From the NCBI GenBank assembly GCA_035546355.1, contig DATKEH010000349.1, positions 1 to 7,463 on the forward strand: a stretch of DNA of 7,463 nucleotides. The letters run 5' to 3'. Below, in pieces: positions 1-6,779 of this stretch; position 1 is the first letter of the stretch; each line of letters starts with the position of its first letter. Below the pieces are notes generated by a model that searched no databases, was not told the DNA's origin, and saw nothing but the letters and a program-made list of their open reading frames with translations. Source of the stretch: DATKEH01 sp035546355. Its GTDB lineage: Bacteria; Acidobacteriota; Thermoanaerobaculia; Multivoradales; JAIOJS01. The translations under genes were made by a program, and so were the position numbers.

Positions 1-49
1 ACCATCCGCTACCCGGGAGTCGTGCATGCGTCTTGAGAAGACCGTCGGT

Positions 50-82
50 CAGCCGTATGCGGGAAATCCGCACGTACGGTTG
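50..82 (+). ncRNA. Group II intron domain V (catalytic hairpin)
   Basis: The lower stem pairs AGCCGTA (51-57) with TACGGTT (75-81), extended by C50-G82. Next comes a two-base bulge, CG (73-74), on the 3' side. The upper stem pairs TGCGG (58-62) with CCGCA (68-72) and is capped by a GAAA-type loop (63-66, with an extra T67). The AGC catalytic triad at 51-53, the two-base bulge and the GAAA loop are the diagnostic marks of domain V, the most conserved part of these ribozymes. The pairing was read by eye and not computed. Confidence 0.87.
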
Positions 83-93
83 GAAAGGGGGAT

Positions 94-127
94 GCTGGAA
101 ACCGGGGCCTGAGCCCGCGGCGCCAGC
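94..127 (+). ncRNA. Group II intron domain VI hairpin
   Basis: GCTGG (94-98) pairs with CCAGC (123-127). An inner helix pairs CCG (102-104) with CGG (118-120) and GGGC (105-108) with GCCC (113-116), closing a CTGA loop. It follows domain V by about a dozen bases, as expected. The branch-point adenosine is normally bulged 7-8 nt before the 3' end. Here the nearest A on the 3' side (A125) can pair with T96, so no clear branch A can be assigned by eye; splicing by hydrolysis or a slightly different fold are alternatives. Confidence 0.7.
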
Positions 128-136
128 TTTCTACCA

Positions 137-2677
137 ATGGCTACCGAGCCCCGTCGGCTGGTGTGCCTCGCCGCCCTCTGGCTGACCCTGGTCCTCCCCG
201 CCGCGGGGGGCGCGTTCACCCTGGAGGCGGTGCTGGCGGCGCCGTTCCCTTCCGCCCTGGTGGCGGCCGACGCGGCGCCGCGCATCGCCTGGGTTCTCGA
301 GGCGGAGGGGGTGCGCAACGTCTGGACCGCCGCCGCCCCCGATTTCGCGCCGCGCCGCCTCACCGGCTACCAGGAGGACGACGGCCAGGCGCTGGGCGGC
401 CTGGCCCTCACCGCCGACGGCTCGCTGCTGGTCTACGTGCGGGGCGGCGACCCCAACCGCGCCGGCGATAGCCCCAACCCCGCCAGCGCGCCGTTGCGGC
501 CCGAACAGGCGGTGTGGGCGGTCTCCACCGCCGGCGGCGAGCCGTGGAAGCTCGGCGCCGGCAGCCACCCGGTGATCTCGCCGCGGGGCGACCGGGTGCT
601 GTTCAGCCGCGAGGGGAAGGTCTTCGTGGCGCCCCTGGCGCCGCCGGCCGAGGGGGCGGGGGAGGGGGAGAAGGAGGCGGAGCCCGGCGAGCCCCGCGAG
701 CTCTTCGCCGCCCGCGGCGGCCTCGGCTCGCTGGCCTGGTCGCCGGACGGCTCGCGGGTCGCCTTCGCCAGCGACCGCGGCGACCACGGCTTCGTCGGCG
801 TCTACGACAGCGCGACGGAGCGGATCACCTGGCTGGCGCCCAGCGTCGATCGCGACATGGCGCCGGCGTGGTCGGCCGACGGCGACGGCGTCGCCTTCCT
901 GCGCCTGCCGGGCCGGCGGCAGGGCGAGCTGCTCGACCTCACCGGCGCCAACCCGTTCGCGGTGTGGGTCGCCGACCCCGCCAGCGGCGAGGGGCGGGAG
1001 GTGTGGCGGTCCCCGGCGGACGCCGGCGGCTTCGCCCAGTACTACCCGGCGCAGCCCCTGCTGTGGGCGGCGGGCGACCGGCTGCTCTTCTGGTCCGAGC
1101 ACGACGGCTGGATGCGCATCTGGTCCCTGCCGGCCGGCGGCGGCGCGCCGGCGGGGCTGACGCCGGGGGGGTGCGAGGCCGAGGACGCCGGGCTCGACCC
1201 CAGCCGCGCGATCCTCTACTTCAGCAGCAACTGCGGCGACGTCGACCGCCGTCACCTCTGGCGGGTGGCGGCGACCGGCGGCGAGCCTCGCCAGCTGACC
1301 CGCGGCGACGGCATCGAGACGACGCCGACGCCGCTGCCGGGGGGAGGCTGGCTGGCGCTGCGCCACGCCGATGCGCGGCTGCCGCAGGCGGTGGCGGTGG
1401 CGGCACTGGGTGCGCCGGGCGCCGGCGAGCCGCGACGCATCGCGCCCGCCAGCCCGCCGCCGCAGTTCCCCCTCGACGAGCTGGTGGTCCCCGAGCAGGT
1501 GGTGTTCGAGGCCGCCGACGGAGTCCGGGTGCACGGGCAGCTGTTCGTGCCGCGGAGTGCGCCCCCCGCCGGCGGCCGCCCGGCGGTGATCTTCATGCAC
1601 GGCGGCCCCATCCGCCAGATGCTGCTCGGCTGGCACTCGCGCGGCTACTACAGCAACGCCTACGCGATGAACCAGTACCTGGCGAGCCGCGGCACCCTGG
1701 TGCTGTCGGTCAACTTCCGCTCCGGGATCGGCTACGGACAGGCGTTCCGGCGGGCCGCCGAGCAGGGGCCGCGCGGCGCCAGCGAGTACCGCGACATCCG
1801 CGCCGCCGGCCTGTGGCTGCGCGGCCGCCGCGACGTCGCCCCCGACCGCATCGGGCTGTGGGGAGGATCCTACGGCGGCTACCTGACGGCGCTCGGGCTG
1901 GCCCGCGACTCCGACCTGTTCGCCGCCGGGGTCGACTTCCACGGCGTGCACGACTGGTCGTTCCGCGCCCGCGACTTCATGCCCGGCGGCGCCTGGGGGA
2001 TCACCGAGGAGCTGATGGAGCAGGCGTTCCAGTCCTCGCCGCTGGCCCACCTGACCTATTGGACGTCCCCGATCCTCCTAATCCACGGCGACGACGACCG
2101 CAACGTGCTGTTCCAGCAGTCGACCGATCTGGTGCAGCGGCTGCGGGAGAAGGGCGTGCCGGTCGAGGTGCTGGTGTTCCCCGACGAGGTGCACGGCTTC
2201 CTGCGCCACCAGAGCTGGCTGCGCGCCTTCCACGTCGCCGCGGAGTTCTTCGACCGCTGGCTGGGCAAACCCCGGGAGGGAGCGGCCGGCTCGCCGCTGA
2301 AGCCGCGCGGGCGGGCGCGCAGGCCCGCCCCTGCGACGCCGCCTTCACTCGGTGGCGGTCGGGCCCTCCTCCCCCTCTTCGGTCGTCTCGACGGGGGCCG
2401 GGGCGGGCACCGGCTGCGCGCCGGGCTTGGCCACCATGCCGCGGCGGTTGCGGCCGTCGAGCACCACCGTCAGCGGCTCGGTGAAGCGCACGTGCCGCAG
2501 GTGCCGGGTGGTGGTGGTCGCCTCCTGGGCGTCGAGCCACTCCCAGTCGATGTACTCGCCGTTGCCGCCGTCCTTCTCGGCGCCCGGCGGCAGGGTCAGG
2601 TACCCCAGGCGCTGCGAGGTGATGTTGTGGAAGAAGTGGGTCCCCTGCGACGGCTCGACGTCGTAGCCGGCCGGTGA
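137..2677 (+). CDS. Secreted prolyl oligopeptidase-family (S9) serine peptidase, with abnormal C-terminal extension
   Basis: Likely an exported dipeptidyl- or acylaminoacyl-type peptidase that trims peptides outside the cytoplasm. Residues 1-26 form a Sec signal peptide (RR followed by a hydrophobic core, then AAGGA). Residues ~40-430 are a beta-propeller with PD40-type strands such as AWSPDGSRVAF (200-210) and PAWSADGDGVAF (243-254). C346 and C366 could form a disulfide, in keeping with export. The alpha/beta-hydrolase domain is ~450-710, with oxyanion segment FMHGG (486-490), nucleophile S578 in GGSYGG, acid D654 in HGDDDRNV and H686 in DEVHGF: a complete triad. Homology ends near residue 712 (base ~2272), the usual family length. 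The frame then runs on for ~134 arginine- and glycine-rich residues antisense to the convergent gene until TGA at 2675-2677. That tail is probably not native. No Shine-Dalgarno sequence precedes the ATG, because a group II intron ends just upstream; the intact signal peptide supports this start. Confidence 0.92.
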   Translation: MATEPRRLVCLAALWLTLVLPAAGGAFTLEAVLAAPFPSALVAADAAPRIAWVLEAEGVRNVWTAAAPDFAPRRLTGYQEDDGQALGGLALTADGSLLVYVRGGDPNRAGDSPNPASAPLRPEQAVWAVSTAGGEPWKLGAGSHPVISPRGDRVLFSREGKVFVAPLAPPAEGAGEGEKEAEPGEPRELFAARGGLGSLAWSPDGSRVAFASDRGDHGFVGVYDSATERITWLAPSVDRDMAPAWSADGDGVAFLRLPGRRQGELLDLTGANPFAVWVADPASGEGREVWRSPADAGGFAQYYPAQPLLWAAGDRLLFWSEHDGWMRIWSLPAGGGAPAGLTPGGCEAEDAGLDPSRAILYFSSNCGDVDRRHLWRVAATGGEPRQLTRGDGIETTPTPLPGGGWLALRHADARLPQAVAVAALGAPGAGEPRRIAPASPPPQFPLDELVVPEQVVFEAADGVRVHGQLFVPRSAPPAGGRPAVIFMHGGPIRQMLLGWHSRGYYSNAYAMNQYLASRGTLVLSVNFRSGIGYGQAFRRAAEQGPRGASEYRDIRAAGLWLRGRRDVAPDRIGLWGGSYGGYLTALGLARDSDLFAAGVDFHGVHDWSFRARDFMPGGAWGITEELMEQAFQSSPLAHLTYWTSPILLIHGDDDRNVLFQQSTDLVQRLREKGVPVEVLVFPDEVHGFLRHQSWLRAFHVAAEFFDRWLGKPREGAAGSPLKPRGRARRPAPATPPSLGGGRALLPLFGRLDGGRGGHRLRAGLGHHAAAVAAVEHHRQRLGEAHVPQVPGGGGRLLGVEPLPVDVLAVAAVLLGARRQGQVPQALRGDVVEEVGPLRRLDVVAGR
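2309..2330. terminator. Perfect 8-bp GC hairpin between convergent genes, candidate bidirectional terminator
   Basis: GGGCGGGC (2309-2316) and GCCCGCCC (2323-2330) are perfect inverted repeats around a 6-base loop. The hairpin lies after the last recognisable peptidase residues and 14 bases beyond the stop of the opposing gene, where a shared terminator would be expected. There is no T-tract on either side, so intrinsic termination is unproven. Read literally, the extended peptidase frame runs through it. Confidence 0.4.
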
Positions 2678-5350
2678 CGCCTCCACCAGCACCTTGACGT
2701 TGGAGATCTGCTCCCACGCCACCGGGATCCCCAGCCACTCGTCGGCGGTGCCCCATCGTCCGGGGCCGAGCAGCAGGAAGGGCCGATCCTCGTCGGCGAG
2801 CTGCTGATTCAGCCGCCCCACCTCGGCGGCGATCTTGGCGTTGTCCTTGGCCTTCCAGCGGCGGCGATCGACGTACACCACGTCGCGCACCTCGCGGTGC
2901 ACGCCGTGGCCGAGGGCGTGACGGCTGCGGCAGAGGGTGTCCTCGGCGATGAAGGCGACCTGCGACTCCTCCCCGGCCTGGAAGCCGGCGGCGAAGGGCC
3001 GCACCTGCAGCACGAAGAGCCGGGGCTCCACCCGCTGCCCCGCCGCGGATCTCGGGCTGCCCCAGTCGCCCATCTCGCAGGCGAACTCGATCTCCGCCGC
3101 GGTGCCCATCCCCTCGCGGGCGATCCGCAGCAGCTCGTCGATCGCCACCGGCAGCGGGATGGCGCCGTGCTCGAGGATGTTGGCGAAGGTGATCACCCGC
3201 GGCCCCGAGCGGCTCAGGTCCTCGATCAGCCGGTCGTCGTCGGCGGAGTAGACGCTCGCCACCGGCAGCATGCTGCCATCCTGCTCGGCCGCCGTGAGGT
3301 CGTACTGGCGGACGGTCCCCAGCAGGTCCGTGACCGGGTTCTCCAGGCTCGCCGACAGATCGACGGCGTAGAAGCGGCGCTGGGTTCCTTCCAGGATGCC
3401 GTCCCGGGTGGAGAGCTGCGGCACCACACCCGGGTGCCTGGGGCTGAAGCGCAGGGCGCGACCCCCCTCGACGATCAGCCGGCCGAGCCCGAGCGCCACC
3501 ACCGCCACGCCGTCGTCGGGGCGCTGCGGGCCGATGGGGTAGAAGTTGTACGACTCGGCGATGCCGCCGATGCTGGGGTAGAAGCGATCGCCGCGCTGCC
3601 GCCCCACCACCGGCTGGATGATCACCGCCATCTTCTCCTCCTCGAGCAGGTGGCCGGTGTTGTCGAGGTAGGAGCGGGCGTTGGAGAAGAACACCGAGGC
3701 GTAGACCATCTTGATGGCGTTGCACAGGTCGCGCAGGCGCACGTCCGGGTTCCGGTCGCGGTTGGGGATCATGATGGTCAGGTAGATCCCGGCCATGAGC
3801 TGGTGCAGCGAGTCCTCGAGCAGGCTCGACGAGCGCACCGCCAGCGGCCTGTCGATCTGCAGGACGAGGAACTCGAGCTCCTCGCGCAGCGAGTGGGGGA
3901 GCCGCGCGGCGAGGAAGCGCTCGGCGATCTCCTCGTCGGAGCGGGGGGCCGAGGCGAAGCCGCGCAGCGTGTTGCCCTCCAGGAACTGGTCGAAGTAGTC
4001 GGTGGTGACCACCACGGTCCGCGGCAGCGCGACGGGCAGTCCACCGAAGGCCTCGGGGCCGTGGGCGGTGAGCAGGCGGTTGAAGAACGCCAGGCCGCGG
4101 GCCTTGCCGCCCAGCGCCCCCTGGCCGAGCCGCGAGAACGGGCTGACGTCGAACTGCGCCCGGTCGAAGTCCGACACCACGCCGCGGTGGGTGCTGCGTT
4201 GCACCGAGCGCAGCATGTCGATCAGGTACTCGCGGGCGTCCTCGACGCTGGCGAAATCGGAGACCCGTTGCGGCCGCAGCCTCTCGGCCAGCTCGAACTC
4301 CGACCGCGCCTGCAACCACAAGGAGAAGTCGTTGTGCGAGGCGTGGTGGACGATGGAGTCCGCCGGCACCGTCTTGAGCAGCTCTTCGAGCTCGCGCAGG
4401 TCGCGCGCCCGCGCCACCTCGTGGCCGTCGGGCAGGCGGAAGACCAGGTCGCCGAAGCCCAGGTTGAAGCGCAGGAAGTTGCGGATCTCGGCCAGCAGGC
4501 TGGGCGAGTTCTTGTCGACGAACGCGGCGTTGAGCTCCGCCGCGGCGCGCGCCCCCTCCCCCTCCGCGGACTGCAGCAGCACCGGCATGTCGGGATCGAA
4601 CTCGCGCACGGCGCGGGCGAAGTCGAGGCCCGCCTCGTCGTCGAGCTCGCCGCCGCGCGGGAGGCGCAGGTCGCAGATCACCGCCATGACGTTCTTCTTG
4701 TACCGCTCGAACAGCTCCATCCCCTGCTCGTAGGTGGTGGCGTGGAGGATCTTCGGCCGCGACTTCATGTACATCTGGCGGTGCAGCTCGTCGATCCCCT
4801 CCGCGTACAGGGTGCGCGACTGCGCCATCAGCTCGCGGTAGAGCAGCCCCAGGAACGACGAGTAGTAGCGCGGCGAGTCCTCGAGCATGACCAGGACCCG
4901 CACGTTGCCGTGCTCGATGTCGTGCTCGGCGTTGCGGCGATCCTCGATGTATTTGATGATGGTCAGCAGGATCTTGGCGTCGCCGCTCCACAGGAAGGCG
5001 CCGTCGAAGTTCTCCGGCGCCAGGCCGGCGAGCAGCTCGCGCAGCTCCTTGGCGTCGAGCGCCAGCAGCACCACCGGGATGTTCGAGCTGGCGCGCTTGG
5101 CGCGCCCGCCCAGCGTGTTCAAGTCCATGTCGGCGACGCTCGACATGGTCAGCACCAGGTCGAAGCGCTGCTGGCGCAGGGCCTTCATCGCCTCCTTGCC
5201 GGTCGGCACGTGGGTGAACCGCGGCGAGGAGGGGAGCGACACGTCCATGTACTCGAGGAACAGCTGCTCGGTGAGCAGGCCGTCCTCTTCGAGGATGAAG
5301 GCGTCGAAGGGGGAGGAGACCAGCAGCACCTCCCGCACCCGGTGCGGCAT
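2345..5350 (-). CDS. Receiver-receiver-PPDK_N (PEP synthase-like ATP-grasp) protein, signalling-type
   Basis: A 1001-residue cytoplasmic protein. Residues ~5-138 are a degenerate receiver: SS (12-13) replaces the acidic pair and T68 sits at the phospho-site. Residues ~148-298 are an intact receiver with E157/D158, acceptor D227 in VICDLRLP, S261 and K280. A helical linker domain follows (~301-395). Residues ~405-790 resemble the ATP-grasp domain of pyruvate phosphate dikinase/PEP synthase: GGKARGL (414-420), VVTTDYFDQFL (447-457), AVRSSSLLEDS (504-514), E755 and LQVRP (781-785, with Q782 and R784). A separate conserved-looking domain (~855-925) has LLGPGRWG and PSQGTHFFHN, then an acidic Pro/Glu tail. 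There is no TSHAA-type phosphohistidine motif and no PEP/pyruvate barrel, so the full PEP synthase reaction is unlikely; the substrate is unknown. The ATG at 5350 gives the N-terminus LLVSSPFDAFILEEDG and lies 44 nt after gdhA. An alternative GTG at 5398 overlaps the gdhA stop by 4 nt and has GGAG 4 nt before it. Confidence 0.9.
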   Translation of the reverse strand: MPHRVREVLLVSSPFDAFILEEDGLLTEQLFLEYMDVSLPSSPRFTHVPTGKEAMKALRQQRFDLVLTMSSVADMDLNTLGGRAKRASSNIPVVLLALDAKELRELLAGLAPENFDGAFLWSGDAKILLTIIKYIEDRRNAEHDIEHGNVRVLVMLEDSPRYYSSFLGLLYRELMAQSRTLYAEGIDELHRQMYMKSRPKILHATTYEQGMELFERYKKNVMAVICDLRLPRGGELDDEAGLDFARAVREFDPDMPVLLQSAEGEGARAAAELNAAFVDKNSPSLLAEIRNFLRFNLGFGDLVFRLPDGHEVARARDLRELEELLKTVPADSIVHHASHNDFSLWLQARSEFELAERLRPQRVSDFASVEDAREYLIDMLRSVQRSTHRGVVSDFDRAQFDVSPFSRLGQGALGGKARGLAFFNRLLTAHGPEAFGGLPVALPRTVVVTTDYFDQFLEGNTLRGFASAPRSDEEIAERFLAARLPHSLREELEFLVLQIDRPLAVRSSSLLEDSLHQLMAGIYLTIMIPNRDRNPDVRLRDLCNAIKMVYASVFFSNARSYLDNTGHLLEEEKMAVIIQPVVGRQRGDRFYPSIGGIAESYNFYPIGPQRPDDGVAVVALGLGRLIVEGGRALRFSPRHPGVVPQLSTRDGILEGTQRRFYAVDLSASLENPVTDLLGTVRQYDLTAAEQDGSMLPVASVYSADDDRLIEDLSRSGPRVITFANILEHGAIPLPVAIDELLRIAREGMGTAAEIEFACEMGDWGSPRSAAGQRVEPRLFVLQVRPFAAGFQAGEESQVAFIAEDTLCRSRHALGHGVHREVRDVVYVDRRRWKAKDNAKIAAEVGRLNQQLADEDRPFLLLGPGRWGTADEWLGIPVAWEQISNVKVLVEASPAGYDVEPSQGTHFFHNITSQRLGYLTLPPGAEKDGGNGEYIDWEWLDAQEATTTTRHLRHVRFTEPLTVVLDGRNRRGMVAKPGAQPVPAPAPVETTEEGEEGPTATE

Positions 5351-5394
5351 CAGCTTCTCGAAGCGCCGTGCGCGCAGGCCGTGGCGAGTGCCGA

Positions 5395-6735
5395 TCACAC
5401 CACTCCCTGATCGAGCATGGCGTCGGCGACCTTGATGAAGCCGGCGACGTTGGCGCCGGTCGCGTAGTTGACGCCGTCGCCGTTGCGGCCGTAGCGCACG
5501 CAGGTGGCGTGGATCTCCTTGACGATCATCCGCAGCCGCTGGTCGACCTCGTCGCGGGTCCACACCAGGCGCATCGCGTTCTGCGTCATCTCCAGACCCG
5601 ACACCGCCACGCCGCCGGCGTTGGCCGCCTTGCCGGGGCCGAACAGCACGCCCCCCTGCTGGAAGCGGTGCACCGCCTCCGGCTCGCACGGCATGTTGGC
5701 TCCCTCGGCGACGCAGACGCAGCCGTTGGCCAGCAGGGTGGCGGCGTCCTCGTCGGAGACCTCGTTCTCGGTGGCGCAGGGAAGGGCGACGTCGCAGGGC
5801 ACCGTCCAGGGGCGGCTGCCGGCGAGATAGCGGGCCTCCGGGAACCGCTCCACGTACTCGGAGATGCGGCCGCGGCGGTGGTTCTTGAGGTCCATGACGA
5901 AGTGGAGCTTGTCGCGGTCGATGCCGGCCTCGTCGACCACGGTGCCGCCCGAGTCGGAGAACGTCTCGACCTTGCCGCCCAGCGCCAGCACCTTCTCGGC
6001 GGCGAACTGGGCGACGTTGCCCGAACCCGAGATCGCCACCCGCTTGCCGGCCAGGCTGTCGCCGCGGGTGGCGAGCATCTCCTGGGCGAAGTAGACGGTG
6101 CCGTAGCCGGTGGCCTCGGGGCGGATCAGCGAGCCTCCCCAGTTGCGCCCCTTGCCGGTGAGCACGCCGGTGAACTCGTTGGCCAGCTTCTTGTACATCC
6201 CGAAGAGGTAGCCGATCTCGCGGCCGCCCACGCCGATGTCCCCCGCCGGCACGTCGGTGTTGGCGCCGATGTGGCGCCACAGCTCGGCCATGAACGCCTG
6301 GCAGAAGCGCATCACCTCGCCATCGGACTTCCCCTTGGGGTCGAAGTCCGAGCCCCCCTTGCCGGCGCCCATGGGCAGCGTGGTGAGGCTGTTCTTGAAG
6401 ATCTGCTCGAAGGCGAGGAACTTGAGGATGCCGAGGGTGACGTTGGGGTGGAAGCGCAGGCCGCCCTTGTAGGGGCCGAGCGCGCTGTTCATCTCGACGC
6501 GGAAGCCGCGGTTGACGCGGATCTTCCCCTGGTCGTCGACCCACGGGACGCGGAAGAGGATCACCCGCTCGGGCTCCACCAGCCGCTCCAGGATCGCGCC
6601 TCTGCGGTAGCGGGGGTTGCGCTCGATCAGCGGCCAGATCGACTCCAGGACCTCCTGGACCGCCTGGTGGAACTCCTTCTCGGCGGGATTCGTCGCCCGT
6701 ACGCGTTGCAGGAACGCGTCCCTGTCAAGCGTCAT
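5395..6735 (-). CDS. gdhA: NADP-type glutamate dehydrogenase (EC 1.4.1.4)
   Basis: Catalyses reductive amination of 2-oxoglutarate with ammonium and NADPH to glutamate, in the cytoplasm, normally as a hexamer. The 446 residues match the length of E. coli GdhA, and similarity by eye runs end to end. Substrate-site lysines are K90 (GPYKGGLRFHP), K114 and catalytic K126 (PMGAGKGGSDFDPKGKS), with catalytic D166 in DVPAGDIGVGGREIG. The Rossmann domain starts at GSGNVAQ (237-243), and the following SDSGGTVVDE, with D261/S262, is the form seen in NADP-specific enzymes. GPGKAANAGGVAVSGLEM (366-383) and ANVAGFIKVADAML (428-441) are family signatures. The start is ATG 6735, because a full GGAGGTGA lies 5 nt before it (counted from GGAGG). 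A GTG at 6741 would overlap that site and is rejected. The stop at 5395 is 44 nt before the next gene's ATG. Confidence 0.98.
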   Translation of the reverse strand: MTLDRDAFLQRVRATNPAEKEFHQAVQEVLESIWPLIERNPRYRRGAILERLVEPERVILFRVPWVDDQGKIRVNRGFRVEMNSALGPYKGGLRFHPNVTLGILKFLAFEQIFKNSLTTLPMGAGKGGSDFDPKGKSDGEVMRFCQAFMAELWRHIGANTDVPAGDIGVGGREIGYLFGMYKKLANEFTGVLTGKGRNWGGSLIRPEATGYGTVYFAQEMLATRGDSLAGKRVAISGSGNVAQFAAEKVLALGGKVETFSDSGGTVVDEAGIDRDKLHFVMDLKNHRRGRISEYVERFPEARYLAGSRPWTVPCDVALPCATENEVSDEDAATLLANGCVCVAEGANMPCEPEAVHRFQQGGVLFGPGKAANAGGVAVSGLEMTQNAMRLVWTRDEVDQRLRMIVKEIHATCVRYGRNGDGVNYATGANVAGFIKVADAMLDQGVV

Positions 6736-6737
6736 GG

Positions 6738-6745
6738 TCACCTCC
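6738..6745 (-). promoter_or_regulatory. Strong Shine-Dalgarno of gdhA
   Basis: The - strand reads GGAGGTGA, a full-length complement to the 16S rRNA 3' end, with 5 nt between GGAGG and the ATG at 6735. It fixes the gdhA start and suggests efficient translation. It is the best ribosome binding site in the window. Confidence 0.88.
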
Positions 6746-6746
6746 G

Positions 6747-6766
6747 GGCGCGCATCGTATCGCGCC
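6747..6766 (-). promoter_or_regulatory. Hairpin directly before the gdhA ribosome binding site
   Basis: GGCGCG and CGCGCC (6747-6752 and 6761-6766) form a perfect 6-bp stem around an 8-base AT-richer loop, one base upstream of the gdhA Shine-Dalgarno. In RNA it could stabilise the leader or limit access to the ribosome site. It could equally be chance in such GC-rich DNA. No clear -10/-35 pair was found in the 57-nt gap. Confidence 0.3.
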
Positions 6767-6779
6767 TGGCGGCGGCTGT

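Larger units (their letters stand above)
1..134 (+). mobile_element. Group II intron, 3' end (end of domain IV, domains V and VI); 5' part outside window
   Basis: The stretch before the first gene is not coding on the + strand and folds like the 3' end of a bacterial group II intron, a self-splicing ribozyme and retroelement. A textbook domain V sits at 50-82, followed by a domain VI hairpin (about 94-127) and a terminal CTTTCTAC. Group II introns usually end in A plus a pyrimidine, so the 3' splice site is placed after AC at 133-134; a base or two either way is possible. The intron-encoded reverse transcriptase/maturase normally lies in domain IV, so it would be expected to the left of the window if the element is full length. 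Bases 1-49 would be the tail of domain IV. No second copy and no 5' boundary is visible, so activity cannot be judged. Confidence 0.85.

Noticed and set aside
92..112. Short + strand reading frame starting at ATG 92
   Set aside because: Six codons ending in TGA at 110-112, inside intron domain VI; no reason to think it is translated.
131..2050. Long - strand open frame opposite the peptidase gene
   Set aside because: It mirrors a gene with a clear catalytic triad; its Arg/Ala/Gly-rich product has no motifs. Long antisense frames are usual at this GC content.
514..2484. Second + strand frame inside the peptidase gene
   Set aside because: Arginine-rich product without motifs, in a different frame from the well-supported S9 peptidase.
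2897..5410. 837-codon + strand frame opposite the receiver/ATP-grasp gene
   Set aside because: Shadow of a gene whose domains are recognisable from end to end; the antisense product is low-complexity Arg/Val/Gly/His-rich.
5351..6544. Upstream extension of the receiver/ATP-grasp frame to 6544
   Set aside because: It runs in another frame through gdhA and is Arg-rich without motifs; domain similarity begins at the ATG at 5350 (or GTG 5398).
6736..6741. GTG at 6741 as the gdhA start
   Set aside because: It overlaps the Shine-Dalgarno GGAGGTGA; the ATG at 6735 has ideal spacing.
6753..6760. ATACGAT as a -10 element for gdhA
   Set aside because: It lies in a hairpin loop very close to the SD, with no convincing -35 partner.
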